Shown here: positions 41,073 through 48,925 of the stretch, piece after piece
How positions within the stretch are numbered: position 1 is the first letter of the stretch
How the letters are laid out: each line of letters opens with the position of its first letter
Notes under the pieces: model-generated
Told to the model about the DNA's origin: nothing
Databases searched by the model: none
What the model saw: only the letters and a program-made list of their open reading frames with translations
NCBI GenBank assembly: GCA_004299845.1
Contig: CP036201.1
Coordinates: 62,001-126,000, forward strand
Length of the DNA: 64,000 nt
Reading direction: 5' to 3'
DNA from: Verrucomicrobia bacterium S94
Lineage (GTDB): Bacteria > Verrucomicrobiota > Kiritimatiellia > Kiritimatiellales > Pontiellaceae
Translations under genes and position numbers: made by a program

Positions 41073-42908
41073 ATGAAAAAAATATTTTTTGTTGTTTCAG
41101 TTCTGGCGGGATATTCGGCCGCAGCCGGAATTGTGTTTGAGGATACATTTGAAGACGACGTGCCCGGTGCTGCGCCGGCGGCTCCGGAGTGGGCGGATAC
41201 GGCAGGCATGACAATCACCGGCGGATCCCCAGTGGACACTCAGTGGCTGGAGATAACGTCCGATGCCGAATGGACATTCGGAATGCTGAATCCGCCGGAT
41301 GCATCGGTAATGACGCTTTCGTTCGATGGATATTTCGGGACAGCTTCTTTCGGTGACGGTTATCTGCGGATGAATATGAACGGAAACTACAGTGCTTTGA
41401 ACCGGCTGGACTGGGGAAAAAACTGGGACATGCGTAAAGGCAGTGAATTTGCTCTGGATACCGTTCAGCACGTTGATGTGGTCATGAATCTGAGCGGATC
41501 GCCGGTGACCTGTAATGGAAGCAGTCTGGCACACAATGAATTTTCTGTATGGATTGACGGAGTTCAGGTGCTGCAGGGTACCATGGACCAGAGTGGCTCG
41601 GAAACAAACACGGCGGTCTCGGGTATCGGAATGTGGATGTATGCGGGGAGTGGATCTTCAGCTGTTTACATCGATAATGTGACGGTTCGTGATGAGGCGT
41701 ATGTTTATGAGAAATCTGCTCCGGTGTATTATCCCCATACCGATCCGGGGAATGCCGGAAACTGGGTATTGCTTGAAGCAGTGAGCGACGAGTTTGAAGG
41801 TACGCAGCTGGATGAAACCAAATGGCAGGTCTGCGGACGGGCCGGCGTCTACTGGAATAATCAGTTTTCCGGGCGCTCATATTCCTCATCCAATGGCGAC
41901 AGCTGGGATACCGGCTGGGAATACAGTCCGGATAATCTGCGGGTGACCAACGGAATGCTGAAGATCAGAACGGAATATGATCCCTCTTTTAACTGGGTGA
42001 ACGATCCGTATGGAAATAACGAATTCACCACGGGCGGGATGTGGTCGAAAGCGCTGTCCGGTGAAACCGGATATATGGAAATCCGATGCAAACATCCGGA
42101 TGCGAGCACGGTTGCGGCATTCTGGACGACGGCAGGCCCGGAGAGTCCGGCCTGTGAAATAGATGTATTCGAAGCCATTGGAAGCCCTTCATCCAATTTT
42201 TCCCGAACCAATAAAATGTGGTCATCACTTCATGACTGGTCGAAACCGATCCCAAACTCGTCCTGGACCGAAACCTCCGGACTTCCTTTTAACTTCAAAG
42301 ACGGATTTCATACCTATGCTGCCGAGTGGGATGAGGAAAATCTGAAAATCTATGCCGATGGACGGCTTGTTCATTCAACAAGCCGTAGCTGGGTCGAAAC
42401 CAACGGCATTCATTCAACCCGATGGCCCCTTCCGGGAGAACAGCATATCTGGGTGGATGCAGAAATTTTCCCGTGGTGGGGGATTCCGGATCCGTCCAGT
42501 CTGCCGGCTGAATTCGAGGTGGAATATATCCGGGTCTGGGAAAAAGGCGCTCCGACTGCATGGCATAATTTTGCAGAGAAATACCAGCTGAGCGGGATGA
42601 AGACCGATCATTCCGATTCCGATCAGCTGAATGACTGGGGCGAATATGTATTCGGAGGGAATCCCACCAATGGCGACGACATCGGAGTAGTGCCGTCATT
42701 TAATAGAACAAGCGGCTGTTATACGTTCAGCCTGATCGGAGACGATACGGTTGTTGCTCACGTGGTCAGTACACCGGACCTGCGGCTGGACATATGGAAC
42801 ACAAACGAAACTATTTCGGTAACAGAAACAAACGGATTGCTTAATGCCTACACCTACATTGCCGGGACAGGGGACAGCAATCTGTTCCTGAAGCTAGAAG
42901 TCGAATAA
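41073..42908 (+). CDS. GH16 endo-hydrolase (agarase/porphyranase/carrageenase group) with N-terminal accessory domain
   Basis: Start at ATG 41073 behind AAAGGAGAG; the frame extends 21 bases upstream without a better site. Signal peptide residues 1-~19. Residues ~20-215 are the accessory domain shared with the previous protein. Residues ~225-490 are the GH16 jelly roll: 'AVSDEFEGTQLDETKW', 'GGMWSKA', the catalytic line E362-I-D364-V-F-E367, and 'FHTYAAEWDEENLKIYADG'. The C-terminal calcium-loop module 'DSDQLNDWGEYVFGGNP' ends the protein. GH16 marine members cut beta-1,4 bonds in agarose, porphyran, kappa-carrageenan or furcellaran. The exact substrate cannot be read, but the GH86/GH117 context favours agar or porphyran. 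Confidence 0.88.
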   Translation: MKKIFFVVSVLAGYSAAAGIVFEDTFEDDVPGAAPAAPEWADTAGMTITGGSPVDTQWLEITSDAEWTFGMLNPPDASVMTLSFDGYFGTASFGDGYLRMNMNGNYSALNRLDWGKNWDMRKGSEFALDTVQHVDVVMNLSGSPVTCNGSSLAHNEFSVWIDGVQVLQGTMDQSGSETNTAVSGIGMWMYAGSGSSAVYIDNVTVRDEAYVYEKSAPVYYPHTDPGNAGNWVLLEAVSDEFEGTQLDETKWQVCGRAGVYWNNQFSGRSYSSSNGDSWDTGWEYSPDNLRVTNGMLKIRTEYDPSFNWVNDPYGNNEFTTGGMWSKALSGETGYMEIRCKHPDASTVAAFWTTAGPESPACEIDVFEAIGSPSSNFSRTNKMWSSLHDWSKPIPNSSWTETSGLPFNFKDGFHTYAAEWDEENLKIYADGRLVHSTSRSWVETNGIHSTRWPLPGEQHIWVDAEIFPWWGIPDPSSLPAEFEVEYIRVWEKGAPTAWHNFAEKYQLSGMKTDHSDSDQLNDWGEYVFGGNPTNGDDIGVVPSFNRTSGCYTFSLIGDDTVVAHVVSTPDLRLDIWNTNETISVTETNGLLNAYTYIAGTGDSNLFLKLEVE

Positions 42909-43084
42909 GTCCGTATGCGGAATCCTGTATTTATTTCACTTCAACCCGCTAAATCAGAAATTGAGTAAAGCAGTGTTAGGTTTCTTGTGGAAATGCCGGT
43001 GTTCATTTCAACTCTGAAACTGGATTGTATTATTTCTGAATAAAAGGACGCACTGCTTACGGGAGTGCATGAAATGGAGGAAAA

Positions 43085-43840
43085 ATGAAAAAAAGCATGA
43101 TCATATCCGCGGTGTCTGCTGCCTGTGCTATGGCTCAGGCGGAAGTTATTGTGTCGTGGGGGCCGACAAATGGAGCGGTCAGTGTGCATCAGGATCTGAC
43201 TGTGGTTCAGACTTTCACGGATGCAGCTTACCAAAGTCCGACTGTGGGAGGGGATTATGACGGAAGTGCAGTCGCAAATCCGTATTTTTATGCAGCCGTA
43301 AGTGCTCCGGCGGGCCCGCAGGGGCTGTCGATCTGGAATGGGGCCAACACGGACCTGCTGGGGCGTTATCAGGGTTCCTCCGCCGCCGGAACCACGGACT
43401 CTCTTATGCTGGCCTGGGATGTCACCAATACACATCGGCTGGAGTCTTTTTCTTTGTTCGGTGTCGGGGAGTTCGGCGGAATGACCGGCCGGGAAGTCCG
43501 CTGGCTGTTGCAGGACCGCTCCGGAGACTGGTATGCCAGCGTGGCTGTCACGGGTTTTGGAAACAATGCTGATCTTACTACGGCAGATGTTACCACCATG
43601 AACTGGTTCGCATTCTCGCCGCACAATGAGGGCGTAGTAACTATTGGTGAAACGGAAGCTGCCGTAGATTTTACGGGTGTTCAGAAGGTCGGATTCTATC
43701 ATCAGTGGGAAACCGATGGCGGCGGGGGAATCTATCAGACCGGTTTTGAGGTCAGTGTTGTTCCGGAGCCGGCAACATTCGGTTTGGTTATGACTTTCGG
43801 AAGCGGGGTGTTCTTTGTCCGTCGCCGCTTCATGATGTAA
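43085..43840 (+). CDS. PEP-CTERM sorted surface protein of unknown function
   Basis: A 251-residue protein with a GGAGG site, a signal peptide ending 'AMAQAE', a beta-rich body with Trp and aromatic strands ('GLSIWNGANTDLLGRY', 'LLQDRSGDWYAS'), and the sorting tail 'VPEPATFGL', a hydrophobic span and 'RRRFMM'. The last six residues equal those of the PEP-CTERM protein at 2990, though the bodies are unrelated. The body is of a type common in PEP-CTERM cargo, with no enzyme motif. Surface display next to the GH16 gene suggests a role in substrate or biofilm contact; this is inference. Confidence 0.83.
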   Translation: MKKSMIISAVSAACAMAQAEVIVSWGPTNGAVSVHQDLTVVQTFTDAAYQSPTVGGDYDGSAVANPYFYAAVSAPAGPQGLSIWNGANTDLLGRYQGSSAAGTTDSLMLAWDVTNTHRLESFSLFGVGEFGGMTGREVRWLLQDRSGDWYASVAVTGFGNNADLTTADVTTMNWFAFSPHNEGVVTIGETEAAVDFTGVQKVGFYHQWETDGGGGIYQTGFEVSVVPEPATFGLVMTFGSGVFFVRRRFMM

Positions 43841-43864
43841 TCCGTTTTTTCATCATCATACCCC

Positions 43865-43908
43865 GGCCTCCGGAGATTGGAATTTACGATCTCTGGGGGC
43901 CTTTTTTT
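43865..43908 (+). terminator. Rho-independent terminator after the second PEP-CTERM gene
   Basis: GGCCTCCGGAGAT (43865-43877) pairs with ATCTCTGGGGGCC (43889-43901) with two G-U pairs, followed by TTTTTTT. Confidence 0.85.
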
Positions 43909-44103
43909 GCTGTTTAGGTCTGATGCCGGTGCGCTGCACCATAACAGGCCGGAAATCAGACGCTTCCGCTGAAGTTTCATTAGGCGAGAACAGTGCAATA
44001 AAAGCGGATTCTATTGCAGGAATGTCTATGTGCCCGTTGTCCAATCTATCGCATATTCGGAATATCGGAAAAGGAGAGGGAACGTTGCGAGGTGATTTGA
44101 ACA

Positions 44104-45219
44104 ATGAAAAAGAGCAAAGTTAAAAGTGGAAAAGGGGTCGTCAAGGGCGCTCCGAGCGGGTTTGTCATCAGTATTGCGATTCATGCGGCGGCTTTTGCGC
44201 TGGCCGGTATGCTGGTGGTGTTCAATGTGGTACAGAAAGAGGAGAAAAAGTTTATTCCGCCCAAGCCGGTTGACCGCCCGAAGATGAAACTGAAGAAGCC
44301 GAAAGTTAAGGTGAAGAAAAGTTCCCGGCCTAAATCCACCACTCGTATTGTTACTAAAGTGCAGAAGGCGAGTATGCCGGATATTCAGCTTCCGGAAATG
44401 AGTGGAATCGGGGAGGGACTGTCCGGTGATATCGTCGGTTTTGATATGGCTCCGGATCTGGAGGAGGTCAGCTTCTTCGGATCGGAACATTCGATCGGGA
44501 ATGATTTTGTCGGTACGTATTATGATATGAACCGCGACCGCAGCGGAAGACCTGTTCCGATGGATCCCGATACCATGGCCAATATTGTGAAGAACTTTCT
44601 GATCAAAGGCTGGAAAAGTAGTGTTTTCTCAAGATATTATCAGGCTCCGAAAAAGCTGTTCACAACACATTTCTGTGTTCCGACCGAGCTCTCTACCCTC
44701 GGTCCGGCCGCCTTCGGTCAGGAGGACGGGGCCTCCTGGTGCTGGCTGGCCCACTACAAAGGTCAGCTGGTTTATCCCGAAGATATCCGTATCCGTTTCT
44801 GGGGGCAGGGTGATGACTATATGATTGTTCGGGTTGACGGGGAGATTGTCCTGCTTGCCACCTGGCCGCAGGGTCCTGAACCCTATCTTATATCGGTCTG
44901 GGACTCTGATGCTGCGGACAACCGTAAATATGCTATGGGCAACAATCTCTCGGTAGTCGGAGACTGGATTGACCTGAAGGCCGGAGAACCGCTGGATATG
45001 GAGGTATTGATCGGTGAGGGCGGTGGCGGTCTTTTTACCGCTATGCTCTGTGTGGAGGTTGAAGGGGAGGAGTATCCGAAAAATCCGTTTATGCTCGGAC
45101 CGACGCTTCCGATTTTCAAAACCGAGGAACTGAGTCAGGACATGGTGGACTCCATTCACTTTATGCTGGCCGAGGGCGATGCGTGTGTAACCAACGGCCC
45201 TGTCTTTAAAGACTATTAA
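44104..45219 (+). CDS. Inner-membrane anchored protein with TonB-like linker and PA14-like C-terminal domain
   Basis: A 371-residue protein. A short basic N-terminus is followed by one membrane segment (residues ~18-42, 'GFVISIAIHAAAFALAGMLVVF'), then a Lys/Pro-rich linker (~48-80, repeated 'KPK/KVK') as in TonB proteins. The C-terminal ~230 residues include 'FWGQGDDYMIVRVDGEIVL', resembling the beta-strand core of PA14-type ligand-binding domains. The TonB C-terminal fold itself is not evident. A periplasmic sensing or scaffold role is possible. The downstream gene starts 19 bp later, so the two form a pair. I do not recognise a named family. Confidence 0.72.
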   Translation: MKKSKVKSGKGVVKGAPSGFVISIAIHAAAFALAGMLVVFNVVQKEEKKFIPPKPVDRPKMKLKKPKVKVKKSSRPKSTTRIVTKVQKASMPDIQLPEMSGIGEGLSGDIVGFDMAPDLEEVSFFGSEHSIGNDFVGTYYDMNRDRSGRPVPMDPDTMANIVKNFLIKGWKSSVFSRYYQAPKKLFTTHFCVPTELSTLGPAAFGQEDGASWCWLAHYKGQLVYPEDIRIRFWGQGDDYMIVRVDGEIVLLATWPQGPEPYLISVWDSDAADNRKYAMGNNLSVVGDWIDLKAGEPLDMEVLIGEGGGGLFTAMLCVEVEGEEYPKNPFMLGPTLPIFKTEELSQDMVDSIHFMLAEGDACVTNGPVFKDY

Positions 45220-45238
45220 TTCAAACAGGACTCCCGTG

Positions 45239-46009
45239 ATGAAACATCGATACCTATTTTCTGTCTTAAGTGCCGCATTGCTGGCCATTCCGGTTTGTGC
45301 GGAAATGCAAACGTGGACCACATCGGATGGGAAAACATTTGAAGCTGAATACATAAACCGAATGGGGCCGAACGCAATTTTAAAAACCGCAAAAGGCAAG
45401 CAGATCAAGGTTCCGCTAAGGCGGTTGTCTGAAGAGAACAGAGAGTATATTCAGCTTCAGCATCCTCCGAAGTTTAATATCGAATTTATCAATATCAGCG
45501 AAAAGGTTCCGCCCCCGCCTTCAAGTCCGTTTGTCGACCTGTTTTTTCCCAGCCGTTGTTTTGACTGGACCTTCGGGGTACGGGTGAAGCAGAAAGATGC
45601 CAGCTTTGACTATGGGCATGAAATTTTCATTGAATACTATGCCCTGGGGAAGGAAGTGGGCGGAGATCATTATGTCTATCTGAGCCATGGAGAAAGCAGT
45701 TTTACGCCGACAAAAGAAAATCGGGGTATTTACTCTTTTCAGGCTGAAAATCCGGTACGGCTTCAGGCCAAAGCGCTTACCGATCAGGCATCGTTACGGG
45801 GGATAGAATATGATGGCTATGTTGTGATTCTGAGGGATAAACGCGGGGAGATCATTCAGCACAGTGAGTCCAGCAAGGCTTTTTTCAGTAATATTGATAA
45901 TATCGGGAAGCTTCATTTTCCGAACCGCTTCAATGATGAAGGTGTGCGTGTGGGAGCATCCCGTCCGAAAGAGGTTCTGGATCGCGGAAATCCCTGGCTC
46001 TTTAAGTAG
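45239..46009 (+). CDS. Secreted SHD1-domain protein
   Basis: Start at ATG 45239 (a GTG three bases earlier is possible). The protein has ~256 residues with a signal peptide ending 'PVCAEM'. Residues ~22-75 form an SLA1-homology domain 1: 'TWTTSDGKTFEAEYI...AILKTAKGKQIKVPLRRLSEEN', frequent in PVC secreted proteins. The remaining ~180 residues are a beta-rich domain without a recognised motif. It is paired with the TonB-like/PA14-like protein upstream, which makes a shared periplasmic complex plausible but unproven. Confidence 0.78.
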   Translation: MKHRYLFSVLSAALLAIPVCAEMQTWTTSDGKTFEAEYINRMGPNAILKTAKGKQIKVPLRRLSEENREYIQLQHPPKFNIEFINISEKVPPPPSSPFVDLFFPSRCFDWTFGVRVKQKDASFDYGHEIFIEYYALGKEVGGDHYVYLSHGESSFTPTKENRGIYSFQAENPVRLQAKALTDQASLRGIEYDGYVVILRDKRGEIIQHSESSKAFFSNIDNIGKLHFPNRFNDEGVRVGASRPKEVLDRGNPWLFK

Positions 46010-46055
46010 CGGCCGAGGAGTCTGCATGGTGTGCATATTTTAATCTCAGTTCGGG

Positions 46056-46096
46056 CTTTCACCCTCAGATTATCCCAGAGGGTGAAAGTTTTTTTA
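46056..46096 (+). terminator. Rho-independent terminator after the SHD1 gene
   Basis: CTTTCACCCTC (46056-46066) pairs perfectly with GAGGGTGAAAG (46078-46088), followed by a run of T. Confidence 0.92.
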
Positions 46097-46228
46097 TGCA
46101 CAGAGGATCTGGTCCGGTGCAATGGTTGATACCCGAATTATAAAATCCTTGGTTACCGGTTCGAGTCAAACATGTGAGATTGAATGAAGTTGAATTAGAG
46201 AATCAAAAAAAAGAGTAAGGAGGAGAGA

Positions 46229-46945
46229 ATGATCCATTTGATTAAGTTATCAGGAGTCGGTATGGCTGTATTTGCGGTTTCCGCAGCGTTGGCCCGGACG
46301 ACCATTATCGGAGGATCAATCGGCAATGGAAATTTTAATGGGAACGGTGCGGAAGCGGGATCGGGGGTAACGCTTACATATGCTGAGACACCGAACTGGT
46401 TCCATGCCGCGGGGGACGAAAGCTGGAACTTTATTTTTACGTCGGGAATGATCGGGAGTGATGATTCCACTTCCGGCGGGGCCTATATCTTTAATAACCG
46501 GCTGACGGTGAATGATACGGGATACACTATTTCGGCTGCCGGCGAGGTGTTTTCGTTGTCGTATCAGTTCGGTGCCGGCGGCGGAGAATCGAACTGGGAA
46601 AGCGGCAATGATGTTCTGCGCGCATACCTTTTTACATCGGCCGCGCCGGTGGATGCTTCGTTGACTTCGAATGCCATGATTCAGATCAGTGGAAACGATG
46701 ACTATTACGTGAACCGGCCGCTGAACGGTCAGTGGACCTATCATGCAAATAATGCGTTCTATACCACTATGGCTGCAGATGTCGGAAAGACGGTTTATCT
46801 GGCACTGGTGTTTATTGATGATGGGGCGGGAACCGGAACCCCGAGGCTAGAAAATCTGATGCTGACGGTTGACGGAGGTATCACCAATCCCCGGCTGAAC
46901 AGGTGCAAACCGACTGGGCGGTGTATGTTGAGCGATATGGGCTGA
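46229..46945 (+). CDS. N-terminal part of a frameshifted secreted sulfatase (beta-sandwich domain)
   Basis: An AAGGAGGAGAG site, ATG and signal peptide (residues 1-~22, 'SAALART') open a ~215-residue beta-rich domain ('IIGGSIGNGNFNG', 'GKTVYLALVFIDD'). The sensible sequence ends at about base 46888 ('GGITNP'); the remaining ~19 residues of this frame look random. One base added to the C-run at 46888-46893 would join it to the downstream frame as 'NPPAEQVQTDWAVYVERYG', which is the usual continuation into a calcium-loop module. I therefore read this and the next entry as one gene split by a single-base loss, real or from sequencing. Confidence 0.75.
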   Translation: MIHLIKLSGVGMAVFAVSAALARTTIIGGSIGNGNFNGNGAEAGSGVTLTYAETPNWFHAAGDESWNFIFTSGMIGSDDSTSGGAYIFNNRLTVNDTGYTISAAGEVFSLSYQFGAGGGESNWESGNDVLRAYLFTSAAPVDASLTSNAMIQISGNDDYYVNRPLNGQWTYHANNAFYTTMAADVGKTVYLALVFIDDGAGTGTPRLENLMLTVDGGITNPRLNRCKPTGRCMLSDMG

Positions 46946-48705
46946 ACGGATATTACCTGACTGATACCGATGGTGACGGCGTTTCGGACCGTATGGAGTT
47001 TGCTCATGGCGGGAATCCGACCAATCCGGTCGATGCCGGGCAGTTTCCTGCTTTCTCTGTAAGTAATGCTGCTGCGGATTTTATCAGTATGGAAGTGGCC
47101 GGTACGAATTCCGGTATCTGTTATACAGCGGAATGGACGGATAATCTGATTACGGGAGAATGGCGCCAGGCCTGGGCTATGACCAACAGCACCCCGTCTG
47201 CAGTTTCAAACTACAATGAAGTGGTTTATCGGAAAGATGAAGGGCCGGAGGATCAGGTCTTTTTCAGAAATCGCATTTTTCCACCGGTGTCGCGACCGAA
47301 TATTCTTCTCATCCTGGCCGATGATCTGGGTTATGCAGATGTCGGTTTTAATCATCCCTATTCCGGCCCGAACAAAAACAATGCCTATAACGGAACGGCT
47401 CAGGTTTCGACGCCGGAGCTCGACCGGCTGGCCGGTGCGGGTGCCGTTTTCACTTCGGCATACGTTGTTCATCCCTTCTGCGGTCCGAGCCGCATGGGCC
47501 TGTTTTCCGGGCGTTATCCGCACGATTTCGGAGGGCCGTTCAATCTTCCGGATGATAATTCCGGGTATTATTCCGACCAGGGTATCAGCACCAATGAGGT
47601 GCTGCTCAGCAGTATGCTGCAGGAGGCCGGATACTATACCGGTCTGATGGGGAAATGGCATCTGGGGCAGGATTCGGAATATCACCCCAACAACCGTGGG
47701 TTTGATGAGTTCTACGGGTTCCTCGGCGGGGGGATTGTTTACTGGGGCCCCTATCAGGCCGGCGGGTGGGATTATCTGCGGTATCCGCAGTATAACGGAG
47801 TGGCGGATACTTCTCTGGGATCGGATGATCATATTACCGATGTGCTGACCGGGAAAGGTATCGATTTTATCGAACAGGCAGCCGCCACTGAAGATCCTTT
47901 TTTTCTGGTCATGTCCTATAATGCACCGCACTCCATTATGGTTGATGGGCGCAATGACCGCGACCAGGCCAAAGCGGAGGACCTTGCGGTCTTCGCCGAC
48001 GTGCCGGATCGCTATAGAAGAAATCTGCTCGGACTGATCCGCGGGATGGACCGCTGTGTCGGGCAGCTGGTGCAGACGTTGAAAAATACCGGACAGTATG
48101 ACAACACCCTGATTGTTTTTCTCAGCGATAACGGCGGACGTTTTGACCAGGTTGGAGGATGGGGCGACAACGGTGTGCTGCGCGGCCGGAAAGGGGATGT
48201 GACCGAGGGCGGGTTCCGCGTGCCGATGTTTATGCATTGGCCGAATATGATTCCTGCCGGTGTTACCTATGATTTTCCTGTAACCGCACTGGATTTCTAT
48301 CCCACTTTTGCCCGTCTTGCGGAAACTGAGGTGCCTGCAGGTCAGGAGGTGGCGGGGAAAGATCTGTGGAATGCGCTGATGGTTGCTGAAGATGCCCGGC
48401 CTGGAGAGCCGATCTATACGGTAACCTACAGTACAACGGCAGCCAGCGTCGGTATCCGGCAGGATCAGTGGAAGGCACTGAAGCTCGGTAATAACAACTG
48501 GGTTCTTTATGACGTGGTCAATGATATCAGCGAAACCATCGATATCAGCGAGGCGAATACGGTGATACTCAGTAATCTGGTTTCTGAAGGGGAAAGCTGG
48601 AGTTCCTCTCATGTGCAGCCGCTGTGGTGGAATAACCCGTCGCAGGAGACGGACTGGAAGAACAACGGTATGCCGCATTACGAGACCGTGTTTACACTTC
48701 CGTAA
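46903..48705 (+). CDS. Calcium-loop module plus S1-family sulfatase (C-terminal part of frameshifted gene)
   Basis: The nominal start here is a GTG without a ribosome site or signal peptide, so this 600-residue frame is best seen as the second part of the gene that begins at 46229. Residues ~1-120 are the calcium-loop module ('DTDGDGVSDRMEFAHGGNP'), here placed in the middle of a protein rather than at its end. Then comes a full S1 sulfatase: 'NILLILADDLGYADVG', activation motif C193-GPSR-MGLFSGR, 'GKWHLG' and 'FLSDNGG'. If the shift is real, export would be lost and the enzyme probably inactive in place. If it is a sequencing error, the product is a ~820-residue secreted sulfatase. Confidence 0.82.
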   Translation: MQTDWAVYVERYGLNGYYLTDTDGDGVSDRMEFAHGGNPTNPVDAGQFPAFSVSNAAADFISMEVAGTNSGICYTAEWTDNLITGEWRQAWAMTNSTPSAVSNYNEVVYRKDEGPEDQVFFRNRIFPPVSRPNILLILADDLGYADVGFNHPYSGPNKNNAYNGTAQVSTPELDRLAGAGAVFTSAYVVHPFCGPSRMGLFSGRYPHDFGGPFNLPDDNSGYYSDQGISTNEVLLSSMLQEAGYYTGLMGKWHLGQDSEYHPNNRGFDEFYGFLGGGIVYWGPYQAGGWDYLRYPQYNGVADTSLGSDDHITDVLTGKGIDFIEQAAATEDPFFLVMSYNAPHSIMVDGRNDRDQAKAEDLAVFADVPDRYRRNLLGLIRGMDRCVGQLVQTLKNTGQYDNTLIVFLSDNGGRFDQVGGWGDNGVLRGRKGDVTEGGFRVPMFMHWPNMIPAGVTYDFPVTALDFYPTFARLAETEVPAGQEVAGKDLWNALMVAEDARPGEPIYTVTYSTTAASVGIRQDQWKALKLGNNNWVLYDVVNDISETIDISEANTVILSNLVSEGESWSSSHVQPLWWNNPSQETDWKNNGMPHYETVFTLP

Positions 48706-48815
48706 AGCATTTATATATCATTCGGAGAGCGAACTGTCCGGATTCCGGGCATTGGAAATTTTCAATGCCTGGCATTCTGTCTGTACCGTTCCGGATGCGG
48801 GATTTTCCGGGTCTG

Positions 48816-48853
48816 AAAAAAGGCGGGCGCCCCGGATGTCCGGGGCGCCCGCC
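48816..48853 (-). terminator. Strong terminator of the EF-G-like gene (minus strand)
   Basis: A 15-bp perfect inverted repeat (48822-48836 with 48839-48853, GGCGGGCGCCCC core). On the minus strand it is followed by six T (AAAAAA at 48816-48821). It may also block read-through from the convergent sulfatase gene. Confidence 0.85.
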
Positions 48854-48925
48854 GGGTGTTCCGTTCGGAACGTTTATTTCGGTTTTCCTCTTTTTACTTT
48901 TTCTTCTCTTCTCCTCTTTCCACAC

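Noticed and set aside
46880-46910. Programmed ribosomal frameshift joining the two sulfatase parts
   Set aside because: No X-XXY-YYZ slippery heptamer, downstream pseudoknot or internal Shine-Dalgarno is evident. A single-base loss in the C-run explains it more simply.
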